Source: Lineolata rhizophorae (lineage: Eukaryota; Ascomycota; Dothideomycetes; Lineolatales; Lineolataceae). From it: a stretch of 64,000 bases of DNA. Below, one piece after another: positions 53,523-64,000 of the stretch. Within the stretch, counting starts at the first letter, position 1, and every line of letters starts with the position of its first letter. Where the stretch lies: positions 130,964 through 194,963 of the forward strand of contig MU001694.1 in NCBI GenBank assembly GCA_010093515.1. The letters run 5' to 3'. Below the pieces are notes generated by a model, which saw nothing but the letters and a program-made list of their open reading frames with translations, did no database searches and was not told the origin of the DNA. A program made the translations under genes and the position numbers.

Positions 53523-54529
53523 GTTCGGTTGGTCGAGGCGACCGTCGCTCGCCTTTCGGAAGCGTCTCACACGCAGAATAGAGGAGCACAAGGAGTTAAG
53601 GATCTATCTCAAGACTACGCTTGCATGTACGGCATGCCTAGCTGGGCGGCCTTGAGGGGGATATCCTGCGGCTCTCTAAGTTCATCCTCGAGAGCCAGCA
53701 CGTGATCATCGAGAGGAGTCGCTCCGTACAAATGTCCGCCCAGACTCCATATACCTAGGTAATCAACAGATAAGAAAGGTCTCACATGATTCACAGCCTT
53801 TGTCGGGGTTCTGGAGAACAAGAGCAGAATTGCTAGAGTCGAGAAACACAGATGGTGCTGAAATTTAGTGGGTGCCTGAGCCTCCTTCGGTTAACCACCG
53901 GATTACATCACGGGCCTTGCATATGTACAATTATATACGGTCACGTGTAAGCCCCTGCCATACAACTTTGGGAGCACTTTTAATCGAGGATTTACTTTAT
54001 TCAATATTTATATGGTACTGGCTGTAAGTACATGCTCAAAGCTATAGCTAATTTGTCATAGTGTAGTGGTTTTTGGATTATAAAACTTTCTATTAAAGTC
54101 TATTTCCTTGCCTTACAATCATTCAATGCGGCCTAGAAGTCCCTTATCCATGATTACTCCATCAACTCGTTGGTTCCAGGCGTTCTAAACTCAGAGAAAC
54201 ACTGCTGCCTTAAAGTTCCACGAACACTAAGCCACAGCAAGCCACAGCCCAATCAAAATACGGACTTATTATGACTCATCACAGTCCACCATCCCGCTCC
54301 TCCAGTCATCACCACCGAGTTCCTATGGCCCGGACCTCAAACCCCACGGCACAATCCCCTATTCCTTCCTACTTCAACCCGTGAGTTATTCCCAACTCAC
54401 ATATTGAGAGATAGTGAGCTCACCTATCACGTGACTATGTCATATGTCTGGGCATATATATCTCGCTCCTCCGCTCCTGCCAATACAAACCTATTCCAAA
54501 TCACTATGTTGCTGCAATAACAACCCAAT

Positions 54530-56032
54530 ATGCCCGACGCCACTACAATCACAACAGCAACTCCAATTTGTCTCGATGGCAGCACCCTCGAGGGCGGCGG
54601 CCAGCTCCTCCGCGTCGCACTCGCCCTTTCCGCTCTGACTCGCATACCCATCCGCCTCACTTCGATCCGGGCCAATCGAGGCGGCCTCGGCGGTGTCAAG
54701 GGCCAGCATCTTGCGGCGATTGCCGCGCTAGCTGAGTGGACAGGGGCAGAGGTACAAGGGGCGGTCAAGGGTGGAAGGGAGCTGTTGTTTTGGCCGGGTC
54801 GGAGATGGGAAAGAGAGGTGAGTTTGAACTTGAATTTGGCAGGAAGTGAAAGGAGTGATGTGTGTGTGTGTGTGTGTACACATGTATTTGCATAGATAGG
54901 CCGACAAAAGTACTCAGCTGATACGGAGACTTCGAGCACGTTATAGGCTAAGAACCCATACGACGGATTCAAACGCCGCGTCCTCGATGACGGCCACACC
55001 ATCCTTGAATACACAATCCACCAGAACACCCCAGGCAGCATCGCCCTTGTTCTCCAAGCCGTCCTGCCCTTTCTTCTCTTCACGCCTGTCTCCGCCTCCC
55101 CTTCCTCTTCCTCCTCCACCGACCCAACCGCCACCACACCGATCCCTACCTTTCACCTCACTATCACCGGCGGCACCAACGTCTCCTCTTCCCCTTCCAC
55201 TGATTACCTCGCCCATGTCCTCTTCCCTACTCTGTCCTTCCTCTTCAACCTACCCACAATCCGCATCACGCACGTCCGCCGCGGCTGGTCCACTAGCTCG
55301 TCGGCCCAGCTTGGCAGTGCGACATTCGAGTTTGCGCCGCTGCCCGCGGGAGCTACGGCACCGCCTCGGGAGCGAGACATTGTGCCGCGTGGCGGTATCG
55401 TGAGTGTTACGGCTGTGGGGCTCGCGCCGAGGGATGCGTGGATGGTGCTGAAAGATGAGGTGGAGAGAGGAGTGCGGCGGATGAGGTTTGACGGGGCGGG
55501 CCGAGGGGAAGGCGAGGAAGAGGTTGCGGATGCGCATGCGCAGGAAGGATGGCCAGGTGAAGTCGAGTTCGTCCTGGAGGATAGCGGGGAACCGAAGCGG
55601 TTGTATCTTCTGCTCGTCGCGCGGACGGCGGACGGGAGTCGGCTCGGGAGAGACTCGCTATATGGTGGCCGCGCTAGGGACCTGAGTAGTGCCGTGCGTG
55701 ATATGGTGGGTGGGGTGCTGGAGAAATTGGGACGAGAACTGGCGAGTGGGGCGTGCCTAGATGAGCATATGCTGGATCAAGTGGTGGTGTTTAGGGGGTT
55801 GGCAAGGGGGAAAGCTAGGGTGGGGGGAGGAAGAGATACAGCGTTGAGTAGACATGCAAGGACGGCGATGTGGGTTGTTGGAGAAATTATAGATGTAGAG
55901 TGGGATGAAGAGGGGGTTTGTGAGGGAGCGGGGTTTGAAGTGGGTGAGAGGAATGAGAATGAGAAGGACCGGAACAAGGAGAAAGATACGAGTGTTGAGC
56001 TGCCAGAAATGGAGAGCTTGAGTTTGGTTTAG
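54530..56032 (+). CDS. RNA 3'-terminal phosphate cyclase family protein (RtcA-like)
   Basis: Exons 54530-54817 and 54947-56032 give 457 residues. ATP-dependent conversion of RNA 3'-phosphates to 2',3'-cyclic phosphates is the family reaction. DGSTLEGGGQLLR (16-28) is the N-terminal signature, followed by SIRANRGGLGGVKGQHLAAI, the nucleotide-binding side. RGGIVSVTAVG and LDEHMLDQVVVF (about 367-378) follow. The expected catalytic histidine is His399 in SRHARTAMW, the counterpart of the SxHTxTN block, which is partly degenerate here. Two low-complexity inserts (Pro/Ser-rich near 135-150; Glu-rich after 275) lengthen it beyond the 340-380 typical for bacterial RtcA. The intron holds a (TG)n run. 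The acceptor could be TATAG (used here) or CTAAG six bases later, both in frame. Rcl1-type, catalytically inactive relatives exist, but the GGGQ motif favours RtcA. Confidence 0.88.
54859..54877. repeat. (TG)n microsatellite inside the RtcA-like intron
   Basis: About nine TG units lie inside the single intron of the RtcA-like gene, 41 nt after the donor. Confidence 0.85.
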
Positions 56033-56541
56033 AAGAAGGGGCAACAAGAGCGAGGAACAGACTGTAATAAGGTGCTAAATCATTTAGCGTTTGAAATACC
56101 CCTAGAACTAAGGTATAATGGCAATGCTCACACAAGCGGTTAGTCTGGGATAGGAACCACTCTTTGAGGATGCATTTACGAAAAGTTCTGGTAAAGTCAT
56201 AGGTGTATTATAGGCCGACAAAGTTAAAGCATATTAAGAACACAAAAAGTCTATAGAATGCGAAAGGTGCTCGAAGCATGTGATATGATCACAAAATACT
56301 CTTCTTAGGATATCATTTGGACTGCAACACAGCTGAAGCTCTATGGCCCCCTATTTCCAGACCACCAGGGTCCGCCCTACACAATTATGTACAACCAATC
56401 TTCCTAAATTCTCGCTTGCCGCTTACCATCATCTCAATTCCTCATGCTACATAGATACAAAGAAACAATGCAAGTGTGCATATTTGTACAGCCCGTAATA
56501 GGCCCAGAAATTATGATTCCAACCTTCGCTTTTGTTGCGTC
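56033..56541. other. Convergent 3' region
   Basis: Tail-to-tail spacer between the RtcA-like and Egh16-like genes; AT-rich, no features beyond presumed 3' UTRs. Confidence 0.5.
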
Positions 56542-57551
56542 CTAGAACTTCAGCTTGGCAAAGCCGCCGCCCGCCCTGCGCATCTTCCTGAACGCAGCCC
56601 GCTTCGCTGTGCCATTGTTGGCTGCTCCGGTGTCGTCCTCGGCCGTGTCCGCCATCTGAATCGGCACGCACCCGCCAAAGGGTCCCGCGCGCGCCGGGTT
56701 CTCGCAGCGCACAAGGCAGACGTTTTCCTCGCCCGCAACGGAGCCGGTGCACTCTTGACCCTCGGGAATCTCGGCCGTAAGAGGCTGCAGGAAATAAGTC
56801 GTGTGGTTAGCTTCTGAGCTGATGTCGATACAGAGGGAAGGTAATGAAGGTCGCTGAGCTAGAAAGAGTAAGGGAGGTATGGGGACTTACGAAGTCTGTG
56901 GCCTCGCCATCGTCATTGTCGCCGTCGTCGCCGGGAACGTTCTGCGTGACTGTCATAGGCTGCCAGTTGGTGCCGGTGCCGGTGGCGTCGATCATGCAGG
57001 TGTAGGGCCCGCCGCCGTCCGAGTTCACTTGGTGCAGCGTCATGGAGAGTTCGCCGCCGGCGCTGACCTGAGGAAGGGTGCCGCCGGAAACGGCCATGAC
57101 GACCGCGGTACCAGTGACGATGTCATTGTCACCGCCCTGAAAAAGTGATGCTATGTCAGTTTTGGAAATCTTAGGAGAGAGGAAAAGCTACACTGGTTTG
57201 TTGCGATGGAAAGCGAGTTGCATTACGGAGTCCAACTTACTTCAAGCGTTTCGCCGCATGTGTCCTCATTATCGCCGCGGAAGCGGGTCGTATCCTGCTG
57301 GAAAGGGCGGCGGCGGCTCCCGTCGCGGGGAGTAGAACCATCAACTGAAGAGGGCAGGCTTAGTACAATGATGCTAAGAAGCAGAATCCCTCCGAGTGCC
57401 GAGGGTCGAGGTGGCAGGAAAGCTGCAAAGACTTACCACCAATAGCGGAGCCATTACCGCCCTGATCACCAGTGGCCTCGATGATCACTCCGTGGCCAGC
57501 CACAAAACCGGTCGTGGCAAGCACGAACCCGAAAACAGTGGTGAAGCGCAT
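56542..57551 (-). CDS. Egh16-like secreted protein (GEgh16/Gas1-Mas family)
   Basis: Four exons (57437-57551, 57241-57344, 56891-57136, 56542-56784), all joined in frame, give 235 residues. Three donors are GTAAGT. Residues 1-19 are a signal peptide ([19 protein letters not shown]), leaving His20 as the likely first mature residue ([15 protein letters not shown]). Then come [27 protein letters not shown], a middle block ([32 protein letters not shown]) and a Cys-rich end ([30 protein letters not shown]). This matches the Egh16-like family known from powdery mildew and rice blast, where members are expressed in appressoria and contribute to virulence; the biochemical activity is unproven. The C-terminus is unusually basic ([15 protein letters not shown]). 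The gene converges on the RtcA-like gene. Confidence 0.9.
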
Positions 57552-57758
57552 GGTGACGAATTTGGATCAAAAGTTAAGTAAAGTGATGATTGTGCAAGAA
57601 AAGATGTACTGATGATAGGATGAATGGAATGAGAAGTCTCTAAACAATACAAGACAGGCTGTAAATGAACAAACAAAATGAGACCCGCTCTAGATTGCTG
57701 AAGAATGAGTGTTTGCTGTGTTGCTGCTCGGGATGGATGCCTGAGAGATCGACGAAGC

Positions 57759-57764
57759 TTTATA
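57759..57764 (-). promoter_or_regulatory. TATA box of the Egh16-like gene
   Basis: TATAAA on the minus strand, 208 nt upstream of the start codon; consistent with a regulated promoter and a 5' UTR of about 170 nt. Confidence 0.4.
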
Positions 57765-59723
57765 CCCACCCGACTGGCACTCCTGAGTCCGATCCATAGG
57801 ACATCTTGACAGTATCTGACACAGCTAACGGACCTGTCCGGTCTACAAAGCCTCATCAAGACGGTCGAGGACCTCAAAGGAGGAAGGAGACTCAGTCGTC
57901 GGCCGTCTCGCGTTAGTGACTCCGAGGAAGTTGAGGCCTAAGCGACTAAGTGGTGCAGACTTCAGGCTCTAGTTGCATGCTGGAAGCTGCCTGAAACAAA
58001 CCATTGCCAGCTTAGAGCAGCCAAACACGGTGGAGTGGCAGTGCAAAACAGAAAGTTATACCTCGGCCTGTCAGAGTCCTGTGCGAGACACATTGACCAC
58101 TGAACTAGCAGGTAGACTAAACCGAAAGTAGTAATTCGAAACGCTGTTGCGAGGGCTGGAAGGCTTGTCAGTGCAACGTTTGGAGGCTTTGCGGGGAAAC
58201 TGGGTAAAACAGAAGAAAGCTGTGGCGTCTCGATTGGGTCTAGTGGTGGTTTTGGCATTTCGGAATTTGGACTTTCAAGGTTCAAATATCAAATCGCGAT
58301 CGATCGGATGAGCAGCAAAGGACCAATGATTTTCATTTGCCGACTCGTTGGGCATACAGTACCACTAGCTTCCATAATATATCTATGGAATTAGATCCTA
58401 TCGCGCGCGTATTGTTCCGCATGCCCGGAGTGATACGAATTAGTGTCAATGATCATCCAGATTTTGATTGCAATCGGCATTTTGAAGTGGCTGGCTGAAT
58501 ATGAACCATTAGTTCTATCCCTTTAACGAGCTGCTTCATCGAGCTAAACGCTTAGGCTGGTATCTCTAAGGAAGAACAAATGCTCCTCGTGATCCATGAC
58601 GTGCTAGCATTTCAAGAACTCGCCGACCGCTGTGGCGGTGCACGATCGGCACAGTGCGCTTCCGGTCGGACTTTAGCTCTCGCCATATTTATAATTCTGA
58701 ATCGTGCCGAGTCGGAAGTGATTGCCTCGCTTAGTTTCGATGATGAAACTCGATCCCACGTTTCAAACGCCCACAACGACAGTGCACTCATAATATGAAA
58801 CAGGTATACTCGGTCCAAGCGCTTTCCGACCGACTCTGATGGTTTTAGTACTAGGCCAGTGACCAACGCGGCTAGAACACAGAGCCCATGCGGACAAATT
58901 GGTCATTCCATAAATGTTTTGCTTATCCATGACTGAGTCTGGACTTTCATTTCGCAGTCAAGCTTTATCAAAGAGGATGAACATGTAAGCACGTGGGATT
59001 GGCGACTAGAATGTTCACGGAGAAGGGTTAAAACTTTCACTCAGCTATTGCAATCAATTACACTTTTGCGTGCTGTAATGCCCCAAAGTCATCTATTTTC
59101 CATCCACTATCGTCGGCGTGATGTTTGAAGCAGCGAGCTTCTACGCACCGAGGTCTGTTTAGGCGAACTCGAAAAATACAGTTCTATTTCTGTAGTATTA
59201 GCGTCTCAAGTCTCAGCATCCCACATTGAATAGCTTCAGACCATTGCAAACTAACCGCATACCTCGTAGCGCGGAGTAGTTTATTTCTCATTACCAACCT
59301 AACCTGCACAATATTGATTAAAAGGAGTACAGGGTACTGTCTACCTCATCGCAGATATGTTTAAAAATATCTAGACAATGGAACAAAAGGTTTCGTCATT
59401 TGAAGACCAAGGTTCCCAGGTCGCCTAGAGCTGAACCTCCCCCCAAAGTTCACCAAGCATATACCAAGCCTACAAAAAGTGCACAAGTCGACCTCCGATT
59501 GTGCGTTAAAAGTCTAGTTGATACTATTGCGACTTTGCCTTTCAAACGTTTAACCCAACCAGCTACCCCTAGCCTTGGCCTATGTGGGATCAAAGCGGAC
59601 TAACTCACCATTTTGGTCAAAAAGACTTCCCCTGTCGCGGGAACTTTGCAATGACCCTGAAGAGTGAACTAAGCGAGATCTGAGATGGACAAGCCGTGCT
59701 CGCCTTGCTCACTTAGGGTTTCT

Positions 59724-59764
<41 letters not shown>

Positions 59765-60492
59765 CATCCCGGCTGCAAGCTCAACGAGCGCAGTCCGTAA
59801 CAATGTATTAGTCGTCAAAATTCAGCATCTGACGGAATGTGGCAATTGCCTACTGTCCTGAGTAGACGCCGGAGGTCTTCCTAGGTAGCTAAGTTGGCGG
59901 CTGGAGTGTTAGAATACAGTTTGCAAGCCTCCCCAAAGAGTCATACAATGTTCTACCCTGGCGATTTGCACTGGCCAGGAGCCATATACGTGTGTGCGCT
60001 AAGATAGGTGATGACGCAGGGCAGCTACGCAGGAGAAGTTATTGAGGGACGACGGAAAACGGGCACGACTTACCTCCGAAGCTCCGACGTCCCACTACAG
60101 GCCGGCTGTTGCCTTGAGAACAGAGCTTAAATAGTACATACTGCGTTATGGTTGCTAAACGGATTTGCACCGAAGTCAAGCCTTTCAATCTTCTAAAATC
60201 ATTCCATGAGATTTTTGAGTGCGTAGCCTATCCTTTCAGTTCATACTTTATTATTAGGGCATTTTTAGTATTTTGTTTTGGATTTGGCTTGACATTCGGT
60301 GGCTTACATGCAGCTCCTAGAGTCTACAACTCGCTGTGAAAGCGAGCAAAGAATCCCCGCCTAGATCTGCGCTCGTCCCCTTCCTACCTAGCAGCTTCTG
60401 ATATCTGAAAAGGTGCGCGCAAGCACTGCCTTTCTCCTATTCAATCACAAGCTTCTAACACCCGATATAGCCTGTAGTTGAGATTGTGAAAG
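57765..60492. other. Gene-free region with a 39-nt poly-T tract
   Basis: About 2.7 kb upstream of both the Egh16-like gene (minus) and the DUF4267 gene (plus). Mostly AT-leaning sequence without long frames. A homopolymer of 39 T is at 59726-59764. The short plus-strand frame at 60148-60339 reads as one hydrophobic stretch but lacks support. Confidence 0.5.
59726..59764. repeat. Poly-T homopolymer of 39 nt
   Basis: Uninterrupted run of 39 T on the plus strand (A on the minus strand). It is far longer than other A/T runs in the window. Confidence 0.9.
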
Positions 60493-60888
60493 ATGCTCTC
60501 CCAATCTCCCTCTCTTCGCATTGCCGCCAGCGTCTTCGCAACCATATTCGTAGGCTTTGGTATCAATGCCATCACCCGGCCCGAAAATGCGCTCGAGTTT
60601 TTCGAATTTGAACCACCAGAATCCGCTTCCGACAAGAATCTGTTTGATGGGCTGATGGTCGTTTACGGAGCGAGGGACATATTCATGGGTTTAGCGCTCT
60701 ACTCAGCCGCCTACTTCGGAAATAAGAAAGCTCTGGGCAGCATCTTGATTGCTGGCAGTGGCGTGGCATTTGTTGATGGTGCTGTCTGTAAGGCTTACGC
60801 TGGAAAAGGAGAGTGGACCCACTGGGGCTATGCGCCCATACTGACTGTGGTTGGGAGTCTGTTGTTGGGCGTTTTGGATCGTGCATAA
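60493..60888 (+). CDS. DUF4267 family small membrane protein
   Basis: Single exon, 131 residues. Four hydrophobic segments are seen at about 8-27, 52-73, 79-98 and 111-128. The first is followed by TRPENALEFFEFEPP, and the GLMVVYGARDIFMGLALYSAAYFGN stretch (in two parts, GLMVVYGARDIFMG and LALYSAAYFGN) carries the Gly-Ala-Arg-Asp signature of the family. Relatives are annotated as DUF4267 integral membrane proteins without known function; they are often near stress or secondary-metabolism genes, but nothing here supports such a link. The full length is present and the start has no competing ATG upstream. Confidence 0.85.
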   Translation: MLSQSPSLRIAASVFATIFVGFGINAITRPENALEFFEFEPPESASDKNLFDGLMVVYGARDIFMGLALYSAAYFGNKKALGSILIAGSGVAFVDGAVCKAYAGKGEWTHWGYAPILTVVGSLLLGVLDRA

Positions 60889-61473
60889 AAAACAACGCGT
60901 CTCAATCCATCCAGCAAAGTTCGCAGGCGTAACTGGGCCTCTTATGACTTTTAAAATGGAGTCGGATCTCATTAACCGCTTGGAGATCCCCGAAAACTTT
61001 TTATAGCCTAATCAAGTCCTGTTGAGTTCAAATATCATTTGTCCATTTCGGTGAATGTTAGGACTAGCGTACCCTAGCCTGTAGCTAACCAACCTGGCCA
61101 AAAGACTGGCACAGTATCGCACTTCAAGTGCGATGCTGCCGGCTAGGAACTATATATATGCTAACAGTGAACGCCCAGATATCCAAGACCGAGTACTGGA
61201 TTTCGTTCGAAAGGGCGTCTGGTAAGCGTTTTGCTTTTTGAGAGGCTTCCTTTAAGCGAGGCTACTTGGCATCCCAGCGTCGAACTTGGTAGTCCTCGCA
61301 CTGGCGAAGTTGCTTCTCCAAGCTTCTCGTGAAAATATAGGCAACGCACCACCAAGTCGGCAATTTAGGGCAGAAACGCACGGAGTCCCCAGGTTCACCC
61401 CGATTTAGCTAATTTATCCCGAGCTTGAAACGCGCCCTCTTAAGTGTATGCAGAACTCTTGCATTCCCAGTGT
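60889..61473. other. Convergent 3' spacer
   Basis: Between the DUF4267 gene and the minus-strand membrane protein gene; no gene, repeat or RNA structure recognised. Confidence 0.5.
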
Positions 61474-62109
61474 TCAAGCCCCTTTATACCCATACCTCAA
61501 CTTCTCCAGTCCCTCCACATCCACCGGCTTCAACACCCACGTCCCCACGTTCATAAACCACCACACCGCAACCGGTACATAAGCCCACCAGCCCTCCAGC
61601 CTAACACAGCCATCCATCCACGCCGTCCTTAGCGCCAAAACTGACAGCACCCCTCCCGCGACCCAACTCGCCCACCTCGCCACATCCCTAACCTTATACC
61701 CTTCCACCCTCGCACCATCCCCGATAGCGCTGACACTCGCGTGCCTCACCCACACCCACGCGTTCCCCAAGCCCGGACTCACTCGGACCGCCTGCCCCGC
61801 CGCCGTGCACAGCAGCGCCAGCACCATCGCGAGCGCCGCGCCAGCCGTCGGCGCCGCCGCAACCGCCTCTCCTCCTCCTCTTCCGCCAAACGCAGCCGCT
61901 AGGTACGGCAGCGCCGCGACGAGGGGCAGCGCCAGAAACGCCTTGTTAGCCAGGCTCGTCATGCGGGCGTCGCGCTCCCGGAAGCCCGCGATGAGGTGCT
62001 CCTGCTGCTGCTCGTCGAGGCCGGCGGCGTCGGACGCGGCGTCGGAGTCGGAATCCTCGGGGTATTTGAAGGCGCGGCGGAGGCGCGACGAGGCTGTCGT
62101 GGTGGTCAT
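61474..62109 (-). CDS. Fungal membrane protein, function unknown
   Basis: Single exon, 211 residues. The acidic N-terminus (RRAFKYPEDSDSDAAS) is followed by LDEQQQEHLIAGFRERDARM and then about four hydrophobic segments (about 52-74, 84-104, 143-161, 171-191), with the last helix pair close to the end (WWAYVPVAVWWFMNVGTWVL). No signal peptide; the pattern fits an ER or mitochondrial membrane protein with a cytosolic acidic head. I recall similar conserved proteins in Pezizomycotina but no named function. It is divergent from the mitochondrial-type gene at 62501 across a 391-bp shared promoter. Confidence 0.8.
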   Translation of the reverse strand: MTTTTASSRLRRAFKYPEDSDSDAASDAAGLDEQQQEHLIAGFRERDARMTSLANKAFLALPLVAALPYLAAAFGGRGGGEAVAAAPTAGAALAMVLALLCTAAGQAVRVSPGLGNAWVWVRHASVSAIGDGARVEGYKVRDVARWASWVAGGVLSVLALRTAWMDGCVRLEGWWAYVPVAVWWFMNVGTWVLKPVDVEGLEKLRYGYKGA

Positions 62110-62500
62110 GTTTGCGGGCGGGGAACGTGCTGTGGAAGTGTGCGATGCGAGTGGGGTGAGTGTGCGCGGAGAGCGTCTTGATTAAACACCTAAAGGTTCG
62201 CGGTGGAAAATGTCGGCGCGTGGTGAGGATTGTGCGGCTGAAAGGGCAAAAAAAAGAGTAGAAGGACGCGGAATGCGACTACGTGGAGATTCCGGAGCTC
62301 CAACTGTGGCTGTTTCCGTTGTGGCTAGTAGTGCTCGCGTGCACGTCATCGGGATCCCGCACCGCCTCATAGTGTTTCAAGGGTCTCATCTCTTTGCGTC
62401 CAACACTTAAACACAGTCTTCCTAGCGCACTTTCAATTGTGCATTTGCCCGCTCTCCATAGCACTCTACAAATAGTCATCTCTCACAAAACGTCCCCGAA
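62110..62500. promoter_or_regulatory. Divergent promoter, membrane protein and mitochondrial-type protein
   Basis: Head-to-head spacer of 391 bp that must hold both promoters. The overlapping short frames across it have no independent support. Confidence 0.5.
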
Positions 62501-63084
62501 ATGTCTGCGCCGCAAGCTTTCCGCCGCGTCTTCCGCCAAACGGCTTCTCGAACAGCTCTCACAAACTCCGCCTCCACTTGCGCGTCTCGACTAGCCCGCG
62601 CCTATACCACGCGACCACCGGTACTGATCAACGCCTGCTCATCAGTACGCATGCTAGGATGGCAACGACAGCCGCGCATCCATTCAATTCAACCGCGTCG
62701 TACTCTCGCCGCACAATCATCCGCCGACGAAAAGATCGATGAGCTGCAAGAGCTCTACTCGACCGCAAAAGACGAGGTGCGCGCCTCGTTCAAACTCATA
62801 TACATCCTAGAGAGATCGCCTTCAGCTAACCTAGCCGTTTCTTTGGTCTCCTTGCGCAGTTCGAGATCGCAGCCGAAGAGACAGAGAAGGCGACCGTGTA
62901 CGCGGCGGACGACCGCGCAGCGGCTCGCGAAGAGTTCGACAAGCTAAACGAGGCGTACAAGGCGGTTGTGGACGGCGAGGATAGGGCGATGGGCGAGGAG
63001 GTGAAGCGCAGGATAGGGCAGCGTGTTAGGGAGCTGGAGAATGCTGTAATAGCTATGGAGGAGATGGCGCAGAATCAGGACTAG
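62501..63084 (+). CDS. Putative mitochondrial protein with a C-terminal helical domain
   Basis: Exons 62501-62776 and 62860-63084 (GTGCGC donor, GCGCAG acceptor) give 166 residues. The first 70 residues are Arg/Ser/Ala-rich without acidic residues (SAPQAFRRVFRQTASRTALT, then RLARAYTTRPP), the character of a mitochondrial presequence, ending near RRTLAAQSS. The rest is a helical, Glu/Ala/Lys-rich segment (DELQELYSTAKDE, then EETEKATVYAADDRAAAREEF and RRIGQRVRELENAVIAMEEM) likely to form a coiled coil. I know no function for it; similar short proteins occur in related fungi. Without the splice the first frame would end in a short nonsense tail, so the intron is well supported. Confidence 0.82.
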
Positions 63085-63515
63085 ACGGAAGAAAGAAACG
63101 AGGGAGAAACGGAACTGGATGGGATGGAGCGCCATGGCTCGCGCCGAAATAGACGTGCGGGTGGATGCTGCCTTTTCGACGGATCGAGAGGCTGTCGACG
63201 TTTTGCTGTACTTACTCCGTGGATGGTCATTCCACGTGTTCTAGTGGGTTGCAAATACCCTGTGTACTTTTTCTTAAAGAGTGCTGTGTTTCAGGTGACA
63301 TGGAAGTTGTTCCTAATATTCCAAAACCTGACATTCGGCTGAGATACCCAAGCCAGAATCCATTTCCCATTGCAGAGGTTATAGAGGATCTCAACCTCTA
63401 CTTTGTCCCCTTTTAATCTTATGGTACAGGCAACTATGTCATAATCCGGTCACCAGACCAGGCTCTCCCTCATTCCAATGGGGCTATGAAGCCTATGAAA
63501 ACCCTTTCGATATCT
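63085..63515. other. Convergent 3' spacer
   Basis: Between the mitochondrial-type gene and the FKBP gene; no feature beyond presumed 3' UTRs. Confidence 0.5.
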
Positions 63516-64000
63516 TCATAGTTCCTCCTTCTCCACGCCGTGAATATTCACAAGCTCGGTATCGAAGACTTACGGTGCCAAAACGTCAGCAATCGCCTCG
63601 AAAGGATAGTTCCCGGCAGAGCAAATGTCAAGTACACTCACCCAGCGTCGCTCCACCAGGGATCGGGCCCACACCCCTATCACCGTAGCCCAACTCGGGC
63701 GGAATCGTCAACTTCCGCTTCTCGCCCGGGCACATGTCGAGCAGCCCCTCGTCCCAGCCGTTGATGACCATGCCGCCGCCGATGGTGAAGGTCAGCGGCG
63801 TGCCGCGGTTGTAGCTGGCGTCGAACTCGGTGCCGTCCGACTGCAGCGTGCCCCGGTAGTGCACGTCGATCTTGTCGCCCTTCTGCGTCTTGCGGCTGCA
63901 CGAGGCTTCCTGCGTCACTTCGATGCCGAGGTTCTCTGGGATGGCGGCGGCGAGGACAGGGAGCGCCAGGAGCGCGAGGGTGCGGAGAGCGGGAAGCTGC
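63516..64000 (-). CDS. FKBP2-type peptidyl-prolyl isomerase of the ER (5' end beyond the window)
   Basis: FKBP-fold isomerase that assists protein folding in the secretory pathway. The visible exons are 63642-64000 (open at the window edge) and 63516-63568. The first shows the tail of a signal peptide ([15 protein letters not shown]), then [46 protein letters not shown] and [20 protein letters not shown], with the FK506-pocket aromatics and the Val-Ile-x-x-Trp motif intact. The last exon encodes [17 protein letters not shown] and the stop. The KEEL end resembles an ER retention signal (KDEL/HDEL type), as in other FKBP2 proteins. The intron between them uses a GTGAGT donor and a poor CGTAAG acceptor. 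The start codon lies outside the window. Confidence 0.93.

Larger units (their letters stand above)
53016..54529. promoter_or_regulatory. Divergent promoter region with two inverted repeats
   Basis: Head-to-head spacer between the SDR gene and the RtcA-like gene. It holds a 10-bp inverted repeat (ACAATCGGTG/CACCGATTGT, 53398-53434, 17-nt loop) and a 9-bp one (GACGCGAGC/GCTCGCGTC, 53502-53522, 3-nt loop). No supported gene; a 68-codon minus-strand frame at 53615-53821 has no recognisable family. Confidence 0.5.

Noticed and set aside
53615-53821. 68-codon minus-strand frame in the divergent promoter
   Set aside because: Short, no recognisable family, no partner exon.
60148-60339. 63-codon plus-strand hydrophobic frame upstream of the DUF4267 gene
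   Set aside because: Superficially similar to a membrane segment, but isolated and with no splice path to the downstream gene.
1-64000. CRISPR arrays, rRNA, tRNA, or bacterial operons
   Set aside because: No regularly spaced identical repeats, no rRNA-like conserved blocks and no complete tRNA cloverleaf were seen by eye; gene structure is fungal throughout.

Overview
This window looks like euchromatic DNA from a filamentous ascomycete (Pezizomycotina, most likely a Sordariomycete). The genes have short (about 50-170 nt) introns with GTRAGT/YAG borders. They encode fungus-specific families: an AA9 lytic polysaccharide monooxygenase, an Egh16-like secreted protein, Atg28, a FunK1 kinase and an HNH_2 protein pair. 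Single-copy housekeeping genes sit among them (APC3/Cdc27, TMEM208/Snd2, an RtcA-type cyclase, FKBP2, a 1-acylglycerol-3-phosphate acyltransferase). Coding DNA is GC-rich and several intergenic gaps are AT-richer. I assigned 21 intact or window-truncated protein genes and one decayed gene. Exon structures were rebuilt by hand, and for all but one multi-exon gene the exon lengths sum to a whole number of codons. The exception is the first exon of the phosphate-transporter gene, whose donor is ambiguous.

Layout. 0-1.3 kb: AA9 LPMO (-). 4.4-7.5 kb: a 1037-residue disordered protein (-). 8.8-18.9 kb: an HNH_2 gene (-), a very large membrane-anchored ZZ-finger/EF-hand protein (+), and a second, divergent HNH_2 gene (+). 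19.7-20.8 kb: a stop-riddled relic (-) resembling the C-terminal part of DUF3435/FluG-type proteins. 21.5-26.1 kb: an alpha/beta hydrolase (-) and an Atg28-like coiled-coil protein (-). 27.8-28.8 kb: secreted alpha-carbonic anhydrase (+). 31.5-37.8 kb: APC3/Cdc27 (-) and a FunK1 kinase (-). 38.3-40.3 kb: TMEM208/Snd2 (+) and a small Cys-rich protein (+). 41.7-44.2 kb: PHO84-like phosphate transporter (-), followed by a 4.4 kb gap with no supported gene. 48.6-53.0 kb: acyltransferase (-) and short-chain dehydrogenase (-). 54.5-57.6 kb: RNA 3'-phosphate cyclase-like (+) converging on an Egh16-like gene (-). 60.5-64.0 kb: DUF4267 membrane protein (+), a membrane protein (-), a mitochondrial-type protein (+) and the 3' part of an FKBP2-type isomerase (-).

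The genes do not form an obvious cluster or pathway. The secreted set (AA9, carbonic anhydrase, Egh16-like) fits a plant-material-degrading or plant-associated life style. The strongest candidates for a second look are the decayed DUF3435-like gene with a RIP-like stop pattern, the HNH_2 pair flanking the giant ZZ/EF protein, the repeated short motif inside that protein, and the N-terminal histidine of the Egh16-like protein, which mirrors the LPMO in the same window.
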